Shown here: piece after piece, positions 21,640 to 29,789 of the stretch | How positions within the stretch are numbered: the stretch's first letter is position 1 | How the letters are laid out: every line of letters starts with the position of its first letter | NCBI GenBank assembly: GCA_045546695.1 | Contig: JAZQDE010000041.1 | Span: 1 to 40,383 of the forward strand | Direction: 5' to 3' | DNA length: 40,383 bases | Source of the DNA: SIG424 sp045546695 | GTDB lineage: Bacteria > Bacillota > Clostridia > UBA1212 > UBA1255 | Notes under the pieces: generated by a model | Database searches by the model: none | The model's input: only the letters and a program-made list of their open reading frames with translations | What the model was told of the DNA's origin: nothing | Program-made: the position numbers and the translations under genes

Positions 21640-23733
21640 ATGTTTAAATCATTTTCAACACAGTTAGCAGGCCGTACCCTTACTATTGAAGTAGGAAAGA
21701 TGGCACAGCTTGCCAATGGTTCCGTATTGGTAAAATACGGTGATACAGTTGTCATTTCAACGGCAACTGCTTCAAAAGAGCCTAAAGACGGTATCGACTT
21801 TTTCCCACTCAGCGTAGATTATGAAGAGAAGCTGTACGCAGTAGGAAAGATCCCCGGCGGCTATATTAAAAGAGAAGGCAAGCCTTCAGAAAAAGCAATT
21901 CTCACATCAAGAGTAATCGACAGACCTATCCGTCCTCTTTTCCCGAAGGATCTGAGAAACGACGTAGTTGTTATCAATACTGTTCTTTCAGTAGAGCAGG
22001 ATAACTCACCTGAGATTGCTGCCATGATCGGTACATCAGCTGCACTTTCTATTTCCGATATTCCTTTCAACGGACCTATCGGCGCAGTAGTACTCGGACT
22101 GGTTGACGGCGAGGTTGTTATCAACCCCAACGAAGCACAGCGTGCAAAGAGTGACATGTACGTTACTTTAGCAGGTACAAAGGAAAAGATCACAATGGTT
22201 GAAGCCGGTGCAAAAGAAGTTCCTGAGGATGTTATGCTCAAGGCTATCATCAAGGGTCACGGCACAATCAAAAAGATTTGTGATTTTATCAATGAGATTG
22301 TTGCAGAAGTTGGCAAGCCTAAGTTTGAATACAAATCATGTGCTATTCCGGAAGATATCTATGCTGATATCAACGCCGTTGCATATGACGATATGAGACA
22401 GGCTGTTCTTGCTGTAGACAAGACAGTACGTGATGACGCAGTTGATGCTCTCACAGCAAAGACTCTTGAAGCTCTTGCTGAAAAGTATCCTGAATCAGAA
22501 GGCGTTATCAAAGAAGGACTCCACAAACTGGAAAAATCAGTTGTAAGAGAGTATCTCCTCAAAGAGCACAAGCGTGTTGACGGCAGAGGTCTTGAAGAGA
22601 TCAGACCACTCAGCGCAGAAGTTGCTATTTTGCCACGTACACATGGCTCGGGTCTTTTCAGAAGGGGACAGACTCAGGTTCTTACAATTGCTACTCTCGG
22701 TTCAATGTCTGAGATTCAGAAGCTTGACGGTATCGACACAGAAGATACAAAGAGATATATGCATCACTACAATTTCCCTGCATACAGTGTAGGCGAGGCT
22801 AAGACTTCAAGAGGTCCCGGCCGTCGTGAGATTGGTCACGGTGCATTGGCAGAACGTGCTCTCGAGCCCGTTATCCCTTCAGAAGAAGAGTTCCCATATG
22901 CAATGCGTCTCGTATCTGAAGTTCTTATGTCAAATGGTTCTACATCACAGGGTAGTGTTTGCGGTTCTACGCTCGCATTGATGGACGCAGGCGTTCCGAT
23001 CAAGAGACCTGTTGCAGGTATCTCTGCAGGCCTCGTTACAAATCCTGATGACGAAGACGACTTCATCACATTCATGGATATCCAGGGTATCGAAGACTTC
23101 TTCGGCGATATGGACTTCAAGGTAGCAGGTACTGAAAAGGGTATCACAGCTATCCAGGTAGACATCAAGGTTCAGGGTCTTTCTTACGAAGTTATTAAGC
23201 AGGCATTTGATCTTACAAAGAAGGGCAGAATGCAGATCATCAACGAGATCATTCTTCCTTGCATCGAAAAGCCACGCGAGACAGTTTCAAAGTACGCACC
23301 TAAGATGTTCACTATGAAAATCGATCCTGACAAGATCAGAGACGTTATCGGTACAGGCGGTAAGGTTATCAACAAGATTATTGATGAGACAGGCGTTAAG
23401 ATTGACATCAACGATGACGGTACGATCTATATCTCAACTGTTGAGCAGGAAAATGCTGACAAAGCTATCAAGATTATCAGCGGTATCACAGGCGAACTTG
23501 AGATTGGTGACGTTTTCGAAGGTAAGGTTGTTAAGATTCTTCCAAATATTGGTGCTTTCGTTGAATATCTCCCCGGCAAAGAAGCTTTGGTTCACATTTC
23601 AAAGCTTGCTAACTACAGAGTAAATAACGTAGAAGACATCGTTAATGTAGGCGACACAGTACGCGTTAAGTACATCGGTGTTGACAAGCAGGGCAGAACA
23701 GACCTTTCTATGAAAGATGTTGAACAGTTTTAA
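21640..23733 (+). CDS. pnp: Polyribonucleotide nucleotidyltransferase (PNPase)
   Basis: This 697-residue protein is a full PNPase, the phosphorolytic 3'-5' exoribonuclease of mRNA turnover. Two RNase PH domains are present (about 12-140 and about 310-545), the second with the typical EEIRPLSAEVAILPRTHGSGLFRRGQ region, GRREIGHGALAERAL and GSTLALMDAGVP. A linking all-alpha domain lies between them. The KH domain follows (about 553-612, IRDVIGTGGKVINKIIDE) and then an S1 domain (about 620-690, GDVFEGKVVKILPNIGAFVEYLPGKEALVHIS). No unusual change is seen. It is co-transcribed with rpsO and closed by a good terminator. Confidence 0.98.
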   Translation: MFKSFSTQLAGRTLTIEVGKMAQLANGSVLVKYGDTVVISTATASKEPKDGIDFFPLSVDYEEKLYAVGKIPGGYIKREGKPSEKAILTSRVIDRPIRPLFPKDLRNDVVVINTVLSVEQDNSPEIAAMIGTSAALSISDIPFNGPIGAVVLGLVDGEVVINPNEAQRAKSDMYVTLAGTKEKITMVEAGAKEVPEDVMLKAIIKGHGTIKKICDFINEIVAEVGKPKFEYKSCAIPEDIYADINAVAYDDMRQAVLAVDKTVRDDAVDALTAKTLEALAEKYPESEGVIKEGLHKLEKSVVREYLLKEHKRVDGRGLEEIRPLSAEVAILPRTHGSGLFRRGQTQVLTIATLGSMSEIQKLDGIDTEDTKRYMHHYNFPAYSVGEAKTSRGPGRREIGHGALAERALEPVIPSEEEFPYAMRLVSEVLMSNGSTSQGSVCGSTLALMDAGVPIKRPVAGISAGLVTNPDDEDDFITFMDIQGIEDFFGDMDFKVAGTEKGITAIQVDIKVQGLSYEVIKQAFDLTKKGRMQIINEIILPCIEKPRETVSKYAPKMFTMKIDPDKIRDVIGTGGKVINKIIDETGVKIDINDDGTIYISTVEQENADKAIKIISGITGELEIGDVFEGKVVKILPNIGAFVEYLPGKEALVHISKLANYRVNNVEDIVNVGDTVRVKYIGVDKQGRTDLSMKDVEQF

Positions 23734-23757
23734 TTAAATAATGCTTGATTTTATGAG

Positions 23758-23792
23758 CTGTCTGGGTTTTAATATTCCCAGACAGTTTTTTT
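23758..23792 (+). terminator. Terminator after pnp
   Basis: CTGTCTGGG pairs with CCCAGACAG (9 perfect pairs) around a 10-base loop and is followed by seven T residues. It ends only 16 bases before the next start codon, so that gene is either read by leak-through or from a promoter I do not see. Confidence 0.92.
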
Positions 23793-23808
23793 ATGCGGAG
23801 GGATTTTT

Positions 23809-24510
23809 ATGAATAAACCAATTATTGGCATGGTGCCGAGTATAACAGGCGACCTGAAGTCATATACTTTATACGTGCGATATGCAAAGGCAGTAGAGAT
23901 TGCCGGCGGTATTCCGCTTGCGCTTCCTTACGTTTCTGATGAAAATGAGCTCAGAGCTGTGCTTGAAAAGTGTGACGGGATTCTGCTTCCCGGTGGCGAC
24001 GACGTAGACCCTGCGTATTATGGCGAAGAGGTTCTCAACGAGACTGTTTCGCTGACTCAGGAGAGGGATAAATTTGAGATTCCTCTTATTAAACTGGCTG
24101 TTGAAATGAAGAAACCTCTGCTTGCTATTTGCCGTGGTATTCAGATTGTCAATGTTGCTTTTGGCGGCGACCTTTACCAGGATTTACCGGCTCAGCTCAA
24201 CGTTGTTCATCATCCTTCGGGCAGGCCTGAGTACACCGGCCACAATGTTCTACTGAAGGAAGGCTCTTATCTTGCTGAGTTGTTTGGCGCGCAGCGCGTT
24301 TTCACCAACTCATATCATCATCAGTCCGTACGCCGCGTGCCTGACTGCCTGACAGTTATTGGCACGTGCGAAGACGACGGCGTTATCGAGGCACTTGTTA
24401 TGGAAGATCATCCGTATTTTGTATGCGTTCAATGGCATCCGGAGATTACGATTGCCGGCGACGAGCCAAGCCGCAAACTGTTTGATGATTTTATAAAGCA
24501 TTGTGGGTGA
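23809..24510 (+). CDS. Gamma-glutamyl-GABA hydrolase-like amidohydrolase (peptidase C26)
   Basis: The 233-residue protein is a class I glutamine-amidotransferase-fold hydrolase of the PuuD/C26 group. It has ILLPGGDDVDPAYYGE (about 58-73), the nucleophile C108 in AICRGIQIVN, and the catalytic His and Glu in QWHPE (H210, E212). PuuD cleaves gamma-glutamyl-GABA in putrescine breakdown, and related enzymes hydrolyse other gamma-glutamyl amides. No other putrescine gene is nearby, so the substrate stays open. The ribosome site GGAGGGA precedes the ATG by 7 bases. It follows the pnp terminator closely and is followed by a gap with a possible insertion-sequence end. Confidence 0.9.
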   Translation: MNKPIIGMVPSITGDLKSYTLYVRYAKAVEIAGGIPLALPYVSDENELRAVLEKCDGILLPGGDDVDPAYYGEEVLNETVSLTQERDKFEIPLIKLAVEMKKPLLAICRGIQIVNVAFGGDLYQDLPAQLNVVHHPSGRPEYTGHNVLLKEGSYLAELFGAQRVFTNSYHHQSVRRVPDCLTVIGTCEDDGVIEALVMEDHPYFVCVQWHPEITIAGDEPSRKLFDDFIKHCG

Positions 24511-24537
24511 AAAGGGTATCGATTGTAAGAGCCCATA

Positions 24538-24563
24538 ATGTTCCGGAAAAGTTAAAACATCAG
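24538..24563 (+). mobile_element. Possible solitary insertion-sequence end (copy 1)
   Basis: These 26 bases, beginning ATGTTCCGGAAAAG, match the segment at 40344-40369 in 23 of 26 positions and in the same orientation. Both lie in gene-free DNA, and similarity ends abruptly on either side. A TGT start and short conserved ends recall IS21-type termini, but I cannot confirm the family. No transposase gene or remnant is visible in this 206-base gap, so this copy would be a solo end or relic. Confidence 0.35.
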
Positions 24564-24656
24564 TGTCGGAGGGTCACTGCCACTACTTGACACATTTTCC
24601 CTTGTGGTTTAGTAGGACATTATCATAAATGGCTTACAGTTTTTATGATCCTTCTG

Positions 24657-24685
24657 TTGACTTGCTTTATAAACAATGATAATAT
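24657..24685 (+). promoter_or_regulatory. Promoter for the orphan lipoprotein gene
   Basis: TTGACT (24657-24662), a 17-base spacer and TAATAT (24680-24685) lie about 30 bases before the ATG, just upstream of the ribosome site AAAGAGGG. Confidence 0.7.
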
Positions 24686-24716
24686 CCAAATAAAATTTAA
24701 CAAAGAGGGTACTTTT

Positions 24717-25616
24717 ATGTTTACTATAAAATCTTTCAAGAAAATTATCACATTCACTTGTGCTGTCACTATGTCTTTATCTGTGCTCAGCTGCGCAACC
24801 GGGGCTCCCGCGCCCGGAGCCTCTCCCAAAAAAGAGTCTGCCTCTTTGATTGTTAACGGTATCGCAAACTTTCCAAATTCAGACGAGCTTGCAGGTTATA
24901 GCTTAACCTCCGAGTCAACCGAGCTTTTCCGTATAAGAGGCAACTCTACTTACTACATCGCACAGGGCGCATGCTCAGACGGCACACACGTCTACGGAAT
25001 ACTGCGCAACATCGACGACACGGGTGCGGTTATCAAGAAGGTTCGTCTTGCAGACGGAGGACATGTAGCTACAAGTGCTGTGATTAATTTAGGTCACGGT
25101 AACGATATGACTTATGATTCTAAAAACAATCGTTTGGTTATTGCTCACGGAATAAGTCAGGGCAAAATTCTTACTCTTGTAAATGCCGAGGATTTATCTT
25201 TTATTGAGGATATTAATATTGAAGCAGGTGCCGGCGCTATCACATACAACGAGAAAAGGGACTGCTATGCAATAAGCCAAGGCGGCAAGTCAATTCACTT
25301 TTTAGATTCTGACTTTAAACTGATAAAAAGTCTTACAAGAACGGCTCCTGCTGAATATGTTGCACAGGGTATGGGCTCTGACGATAAATATCTTTATTTT
25401 CCAATGAGCAATAAATGGACAGACGAAAGGCCTTTTTTGGACAATATTTTTGATGTTTATGATTGGGATGGTAATCATGTGGCTATAGTTCATATACCTG
25501 TTGCTATGGAGTCTGAGAGTATGTTTTGGGTTAACGGCAAATATTATGTTGCGTATAATAATTCCTCTTCTATGGCCATTTGTGAAACCGTTATGAAAAT
25601 CAAGGTTAATGATTGA
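24717..25616 (+). CDS. Secreted lipoprotein of unknown function, probable beta-propeller
   Basis: I do not recognise the family of this 299-residue protein. It has a lipoprotein signal peptide with the lipobox LSC (lipid Cys near residue 23, in VLSCATG). A short Ala/Pro/Ser linker follows, then repeated strands that look like propeller blades: AQGACSDGTHVYGI, GHGNDMTYDSKNNRLVIAHG, GAGAITYNEKRDCYAISQGG and AQGMGSDDKYLYFPMS. The pattern, with Gly/Asp turns about every 45 residues, suggests a five- or six-bladed propeller that binds a ligand or protein outside the cell. I chose the ATG at 24717 because AAAGAGGG precedes it and the signal peptide begins there. It has its own promoter and appears monocistronic. 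The nearby possible IS end suggests local rearrangement. Confidence 0.75.
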   Translation: MFTIKSFKKIITFTCAVTMSLSVLSCATGAPAPGASPKKESASLIVNGIANFPNSDELAGYSLTSESTELFRIRGNSTYYIAQGACSDGTHVYGILRNIDDTGAVIKKVRLADGGHVATSAVINLGHGNDMTYDSKNNRLVIAHGISQGKILTLVNAEDLSFIEDINIEAGAGAITYNEKRDCYAISQGGKSIHFLDSDFKLIKSLTRTAPAEYVAQGMGSDDKYLYFPMSNKWTDERPFLDNIFDVYDWDGNHVAIVHIPVAMESESMFWVNGKYYVAYNNSSSMAICETVMKIKVND

Positions 25617-25642
25617 TTTCACTACAACCCCATAAAAATTTC

Positions 25643-25671
25643 TTGACAAGGGCAATATGGTAGGGTATACT
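25643..25671 (+). promoter_or_regulatory. Strong promoter for the CAU tRNA and downstream operon
   Basis: Perfect TTGACA (25643-25648), a 17-base spacer and TATACT (25666-25671) lie 14 bases before the tRNA. It is one of the two strongest promoters in the window. Confidence 0.88.
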
Positions 25672-25685
25672 TGAGCCTGTTGTTT

Positions 25686-25759
25686 GGATCATTAGCTCAG
25701 TTGGTTAGAGCAACCGGCTCATAACCGGTCGGTCCGGGGTTCAAGTCCCTGATGATCCA
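25686..25759 (+). tRNA. tRNA with anticodon CAT (elongator Met or Ile2)
   Basis: The 74-base cloverleaf folds cleanly: acceptor GGATCAT/ATGATCC, D arm GCTC/GAGC, anticodon arm ACCGG-CTCATAA-CCGGT, and T arm CGGGG/CCCTG with TTCAAGT as loop. The anticodon is CAT. The paired first acceptor base and the lack of three G-C pairs at the base of the anticodon loop rule out an initiator tRNA. Elongator Met and lysidine-modified Ile2 cannot be told apart safely by eye. No CCA is encoded; a T-run follows, then gpsA 30 bases downstream. Confidence 0.95.
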
Positions 25760-25789
25760 TTTTTTTATGTCCAAATTGGAGGCTAAAAT

Positions 25790-26752
25790 ATGAATATTAC
25801 TGTTATTGGTACCGGGAGATGGGGGAGTTGTATTGCGTGGTATTGTGCATCAGTACTGCACCATGACGTTATGCTTTGCGGTCAGTCTGACGCGCCCGAT
25901 TACATCCGTCTTGCCACTACCCGCGAAAACGATTTTCTGAAACTTCCTGACAATATTGAATTAACAGACGACAAGACAAAAGCCCTGGCGCACGCTGATT
26001 ACATCATAGTATCAATCGGAGCCCAGGCTTTTCGTGGTTTTTTGAAGGATCTTGTCGCAAAACACGATATTTCAGGAAAAACATTTATCCTGTGCATGAA
26101 GGGTATGGAAAGCTCTACCGGCAAGCGACTTACAGAAGTCTTTGAAGAAGAGACCGGCTCGAAACGCGTTGCGGTATGGGTTGGCCCCGGACACGTGCAG
26201 GACTATTATGCAGGCAGACCAAGCTGCATGATAATTGCGTCACACGATATAGAACTGACAAAGTTCCTTGTACACGCTTTTAACAGCAAGTTAATACGCT
26301 TCTATTTTTCAGACGATCTGATAGGCTGCGAGATCGGTGCTGCGGCAAAGAACGTCATGGGTATAGCGGCAGGCATGCTTGATGGGTTTGACTATCCCGG
26401 ACTCAAAGGCGCTCTGATGGCGCGCGGAGCAAGAGAAGTTGCAAGACTTATCAAAGCAATGGGCGGTCAGGAGATAACTGCATACGGACTTGCGCACCTT
26501 GGCGACTACCAGGCTACTTTGTTTTCTGAATTCAGTCACAACAGAATGTATGGCGAGCGTTATATCAGAGGTGAAAAGATGGAGCGCCTGGCAGAGGGCG
26601 TTGATACATCTTCTGCGATGGTAGTTCTTGGTAAAAAATACAATGTAGACCTTCCGATATCATGCGCTGTAAATCAGGTACTGTTCGAAAACAGAGACCC
26701 GCACGAGGCCCTTGAAGCGCTCTTTGACAGAGAAAACAAATTTGAGTTCTAA
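25790..26752 (+). CDS. gpsA: NAD(P)-dependent glycerol-3-phosphate dehydrogenase
   Basis: The 320-residue protein is a GpsA-type enzyme that reduces dihydroxyacetone phosphate to sn-glycerol 3-phosphate for phospholipid synthesis. The N-terminal Rossmann motif is VIGTGRWGSCIAW (about 4-16). Further signatures are ADYIIVSIGAQAFR, FILCMKGME, VWVGPGHVQDYY (where classical enzymes have a SGPS/A motif), and the catalytic Lys in GAAAKNVMGIAAGMLDG (about residue 188). The C-terminal LAHLGDYQATLFSEFSHNR matches the family GDLxxTC...SRNR region with several changes, so it belongs to a divergent subgroup. It follows the tRNA with AAATTGGAGG as ribosome site and leads the dehydrogenase series. Because of its divergence, a related 2-keto or phosphorylated substrate cannot be excluded. 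Confidence 0.82.
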   Translation: MNITVIGTGRWGSCIAWYCASVLHHDVMLCGQSDAPDYIRLATTRENDFLKLPDNIELTDDKTKALAHADYIIVSIGAQAFRGFLKDLVAKHDISGKTFILCMKGMESSTGKRLTEVFEEETGSKRVAVWVGPGHVQDYYAGRPSCMIIASHDIELTKFLVHAFNSKLIRFYFSDDLIGCEIGAAAKNVMGIAAGMLDGFDYPGLKGALMARGAREVARLIKAMGGQEITAYGLAHLGDYQATLFSEFSHNRMYGERYIRGEKMERLAEGVDTSSAMVVLGKKYNVDLPISCAVNQVLFENRDPHEALEALFDRENKFEF

Positions 26753-26783
26753 TTTATAGAGTATCTACGCGAGGTATTTTATT

Positions 26784-27791
26784 ATGAAATCAATATTTCT
26801 ATCGGACGCGGCAGCGCAGATAAATTATGTTTATGCGCAGGAAACAATAAACAAATTAAAAGATATTGCTTGCATTTCGGATGATATTTTCAGTAAAAAA
26901 GAAGTGCTTGAAAATCCGCAACTTTTTAAGGATACAGAATATATTTTTTCGACGTGGGGAATGCCTGCGTTTACTGAAGCAGAAATAAAAGCCACCCTGC
27001 CATCTCTCAGGGCGGTTTTCTATGCGGCAGGCTCTGTGCAGGCATTTGCAAGGCCCTTCATCAATTGCGGCGTTAAGGTTTTCAGCGCGTGGGCGGCAAA
27101 CGGCGTGCCTGTTGCAGAATACACAGTCGCACAGATTATATTGGCAAATAAAGGTTATTACACTTTGTCTCGTATCATGAGCGCCGAGGGCGCATCCGCT
27201 GCCAGAAAAACGATGGCACAAAGGTCTGATTGCGGCAATTACGGCGCTACAATCGGCATTATCGGTGCCGGGATGATAGGCAAGATGGTAATCGGAAAGC
27301 TCAGGGCATACAACCTTAAAGTGGTAGTTTTCGATCCGTTTCTTTCCGATGAAAAGGCAGAAGAACTGGGCGTTACAAAGCGTAGCTTAGAAGAACTTTT
27401 CACTTGCTCATCAGTAATATCAAACCATCTGGCAAATAATGAAAATACGAAAAAAATGCTGAATTACAGCCATTTTTCATTGATGAAAAGAAATGCAACG
27501 TTCATAAATACAGGCAGGGGGGCGCAGGTTGTAGAAGAAGACCTCATCAAAGTCCTCAAACAAAGGCCGGATATTACGGCAATTCTTGATGTTACGTACC
27601 CGGAACCACCGGTGGAAGGTTCTGCATTTTATACGCTCGATAATTGCATACTGACTCCTCACATCGCAGGCTCGATTGGAGATGAAGTACACAGAATGTC
27701 AGAATATATGCTGGAAGAATATGTAAATCTTACGTCCGGCAAAAAATGTCAATACGAAGTTACGATTAAAATGCTTGAGACAATGGCATAA
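26784..27791 (+). CDS. D-isomer-specific 2-hydroxyacid dehydrogenase
   Basis: This 335-residue protein is a member of the NAD-dependent D-2-hydroxyacid dehydrogenase family. The NAD-binding motif GIIGAGMIGKMV lies at about 154-165. The catalytic set is the Arg of NTGRGAQV (about 241), the Glu of TYPEPP (about 269) and the His of LTPHIAGS (about 290). The N-terminal substrate domain contains YAAGSVQAF and is of the type found in uncharacterised hydroxyacid dehydrogenases of Clostridia rather than in D-lactate or phosphoglycerate dehydrogenases. The direction is probably reduction of a 2-keto acid or oxidation of a D-2-hydroxy acid. The gaps to gpsA (31 bases) and to the next gene (30 bases) indicate co-transcription. 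The substrate is unknown. Confidence 0.9.
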   Translation: MKSIFLSDAAAQINYVYAQETINKLKDIACISDDIFSKKEVLENPQLFKDTEYIFSTWGMPAFTEAEIKATLPSLRAVFYAAGSVQAFARPFINCGVKVFSAWAANGVPVAEYTVAQIILANKGYYTLSRIMSAEGASAARKTMAQRSDCGNYGATIGIIGAGMIGKMVIGKLRAYNLKVVVFDPFLSDEKAEELGVTKRSLEELFTCSSVISNHLANNENTKKMLNYSHFSLMKRNATFINTGRGAQVVEEDLIKVLKQRPDITAILDVTYPEPPVEGSAFYTLDNCILTPHIAGSIGDEVHRMSEYMLEEYVNLTSGKKCQYEVTIKMLETMA

Positions 27792-27821
27792 ACCGGAGCC
27801 CGGCAAGGAAATGGAATACGC

Positions 27822-29051
27822 ATGGGAATATTAGAAAAATCATTAATCGTCGATGGCGTTACAATCCCGAACAGAGTTGTTTTCCAGCCAATGGAAGGCT
27901 GCGACTGCAACGAAGACGGCAGTCCGGGCGAGCTTACTATAAAAAAATATATTACCGAGGCACGCTCCGGTGCGGGACTTATCTGGCTGGAGGCAACCGC
28001 CGTTTGCCCGGAAGGCAGGACAAACAAGCGCCAGATGCGTATTACAAAGGAAAATCTTGCTGTTTATAAGGATTTTGTGCGCAGTCTTAAGGCGGCCGGC
28101 CTGGAAGAAAATGGTTTCGAACCTGTCATTATTATCCAGCTTACACACTCGGGCAGGCAGAGTATTGTACCGATGATTGCATACAGACACCCGATTTATG
28201 ACAAAAGGAAGCCTGTTACAGATGAAAATATTGTTACAGACGAGTATCTGGATACAGTGCCGGCTATGTACGCTGATACAGCGATGCTTGCGTACGAGGC
28301 GGGCTTTGACGGTGTAGACGTAAAGAGCTGCCATGGATATCTTTTCCAGGAATTTTTGTCAGCATTTGGTAGAAGCGGCAGGTACGGCGGCAGTTTTGAA
28401 AATCGTACAAAGCTGTACGTTGATTGTATCCGCACCGTAAAAAAAGCGTTGGCAACCATTGAAAATGCAAGGCCGTTTATTGTTTCAACGCGTCTTGGCA
28501 TAAGCGATATGGTAGCAAAACCGTATGGCTTTGGCACTGATGAAAATAATAACATTGACCTTACAGAGAGTAAAAAATTGATTGAGATTATACACGCAGA
28601 AGGCGTGAATCTGCTCAATATCACGATAGGCAATCCGTATTACAACCCTCATATAAACCGCCCGTTCAGAAAAGGCGGGTACATGCCGCCGGAGGCCCCC
28701 GAAGCAGGTCTTGAGCGTTTTTACAAGGCGCAAAAAGAGATTAAAGACGTGTTTCCGACGATTACACTTGTTGGCTCGGCTTTTTCCTACTACAGGGGAG
28801 AAATGATGAATGAAGCTGAAAAGCAAATCAGTGAGGGCGTTTGTGATATGGCAGGATTTGGCAGAGTGTCGCTTGCTTATCCTGATTTTTACAAAGATTA
28901 TCTGAATGGCACATTTTTACATAAAAAAACATGCGTAACATGTTCAAAATGTACAGAATTGATGCGCGCCGGCCTCGTGTCAGGATGCGCCGTTTTCAAC
29001 GAATATTACAGAGAATTATATAAGGAGAAGATTTTATGTCAGAAAAAGTAG
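27822..29051 (+). CDS. Short NADH:flavin oxidoreductase (OYE barrel) with a retained Fe-S motif
   Basis: The 409-residue protein has the FMN-binding OYE barrel: VFQPMEGCDCNEDG, WLEATAVCPEG, IIQLTHSGRQ, VDVKSCHGYLFQEFLSAF and GRYGGSFENR. Barrel-only OYEs are usually about 340-370 residues. This one continues into a C-terminal cysteine set, C371, C374, C377 and C389 (CxxCxxC-x11-C), resembling the [4Fe-4S] region of enoate or dienoyl-CoA reductases, but it stops before the FAD/NAD domain. It therefore probably needs a separate electron donor, for which the downstream rubredoxin or flavoprotein is a candidate (inference). The last 16 bases overlap the next gene, whose ribosome site TAAGGAGAAG lies within this one, so translation is coupled. 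The substrate is unknown. Confidence 0.87.
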   Translation: MGILEKSLIVDGVTIPNRVVFQPMEGCDCNEDGSPGELTIKKYITEARSGAGLIWLEATAVCPEGRTNKRQMRITKENLAVYKDFVRSLKAAGLEENGFEPVIIIQLTHSGRQSIVPMIAYRHPIYDKRKPVTDENIVTDEYLDTVPAMYADTAMLAYEAGFDGVDVKSCHGYLFQEFLSAFGRSGRYGGSFENRTKLYVDCIRTVKKALATIENARPFIVSTRLGISDMVAKPYGFGTDENNNIDLTESKKLIEIIHAEGVNLLNITIGNPYYNPHINRPFRKGGYMPPEAPEAGLERFYKAQKEIKDVFPTITLVGSAFSYYRGEMMNEAEKQISEGVCDMAGFGRVSLAYPDFYKDYLNGTFLHKKTCVTCSKCTELMRAGLVSGCAVFNEYYRELYKEKILCQKK

Positions 29052-29776
29052 CTTTAGTAACAGGTTCTTATCAGGGAATAGGCAGGGGCATTGCCGAACT
29101 TCTGGAAGAAAATGGTTATATCGTTATATATTCAGACGTCGCTTTGCAGATGGAAGGCAAAGATAATTACTGTAAATGCGACATTTCAAATGCTAAGGAC
29201 AGAGACAATCTTGCAGAATATATCCGTGAAAAGTACGGCCGCCTCGACCTTCTCGTAAACAATGCGGGCGTTGCGTGCAAAGTACGCCTCGACGTTCTTG
29301 AAACAACTGAAGAAAGCTTTGACAGAGTCGTTGGTATCAATACAAAAGGCACGTTTTTCATGTGCCAGAAATTTGCAAATGAAATGATTAAATATCAGAG
29401 TGAAAATCTTTCAGACTACAATCCGAGAATTGTCAACATCGCATCAAACTCAAGTTATACATCAAGCACTTCAAGAGGCGAGTACTGCATTTCAAAAGCA
29501 GGCGTTTCCATGACGACGTTGCTGTTTGCCGACAAATTGGCAGAATATGGTATCCCGGTGTTTGAAGTAAGACCGGGCATTATCAAGACGCCTATGACAG
29601 AAGTTGTCACTCAGAAGTATGATAAACTTATAAGCGAGGGCATCACTCCTATCAAACGCTGGGGCACTCCTGAGGACGTTGCAAAGTGCGTACTGGCAGC
29701 AGCCGGCGGACTTCTTGACTTTGGCACAGGCACAGTTCTCAATGCAGACGGCGGTTTTCACATAAGAAGGCTTTAA
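29036..29776 (+). CDS. Short-chain dehydrogenase/reductase (FabG-like)
   Basis: This 246-residue classical SDR carries the cofactor motif TGSYQGIGRGIA (about 9-20), NNAGVA (about 75-80) and the catalytic residues S140, Y150 and K154 (YCISK). The C-terminal NADGGFHIRR replaces the usual VDGG pattern closely. It oxidises or reduces a hydroxyl/keto group with NAD(P)H. FabG-like annotation would be automatic, but the operon (2-hydroxyacid dehydrogenase, OYE, flavoprotein, rubredoxin) and the absence of any fatty-acid synthesis gene argue for a catabolic hydroxy compound. The start overlaps the OYE gene by 16 bases; the next gene begins 13 bases after its stop. Confidence 0.92.
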   Translation: MSEKVALVTGSYQGIGRGIAELLEENGYIVIYSDVALQMEGKDNYCKCDISNAKDRDNLAEYIREKYGRLDLLVNNAGVACKVRLDVLETTEESFDRVVGINTKGTFFMCQKFANEMIKYQSENLSDYNPRIVNIASNSSYTSSTSRGEYCISKAGVSMTTLLFADKLAEYGIPVFEVRPGIIKTPMTEVVTQKYDKLISEGITPIKRWGTPEDVAKCVLAAAGGLLDFGTGTVLNADGGFHIRRL

Positions 29777-29789
29777 GAAGGGAAAAACA

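Noticed and set aside
25686..25759. Initiator tRNA-fMet
   Set aside because: The first acceptor pair is G-C and the anticodon stem lacks three consecutive G-C pairs next to the loop, both unlike initiator tRNAs.
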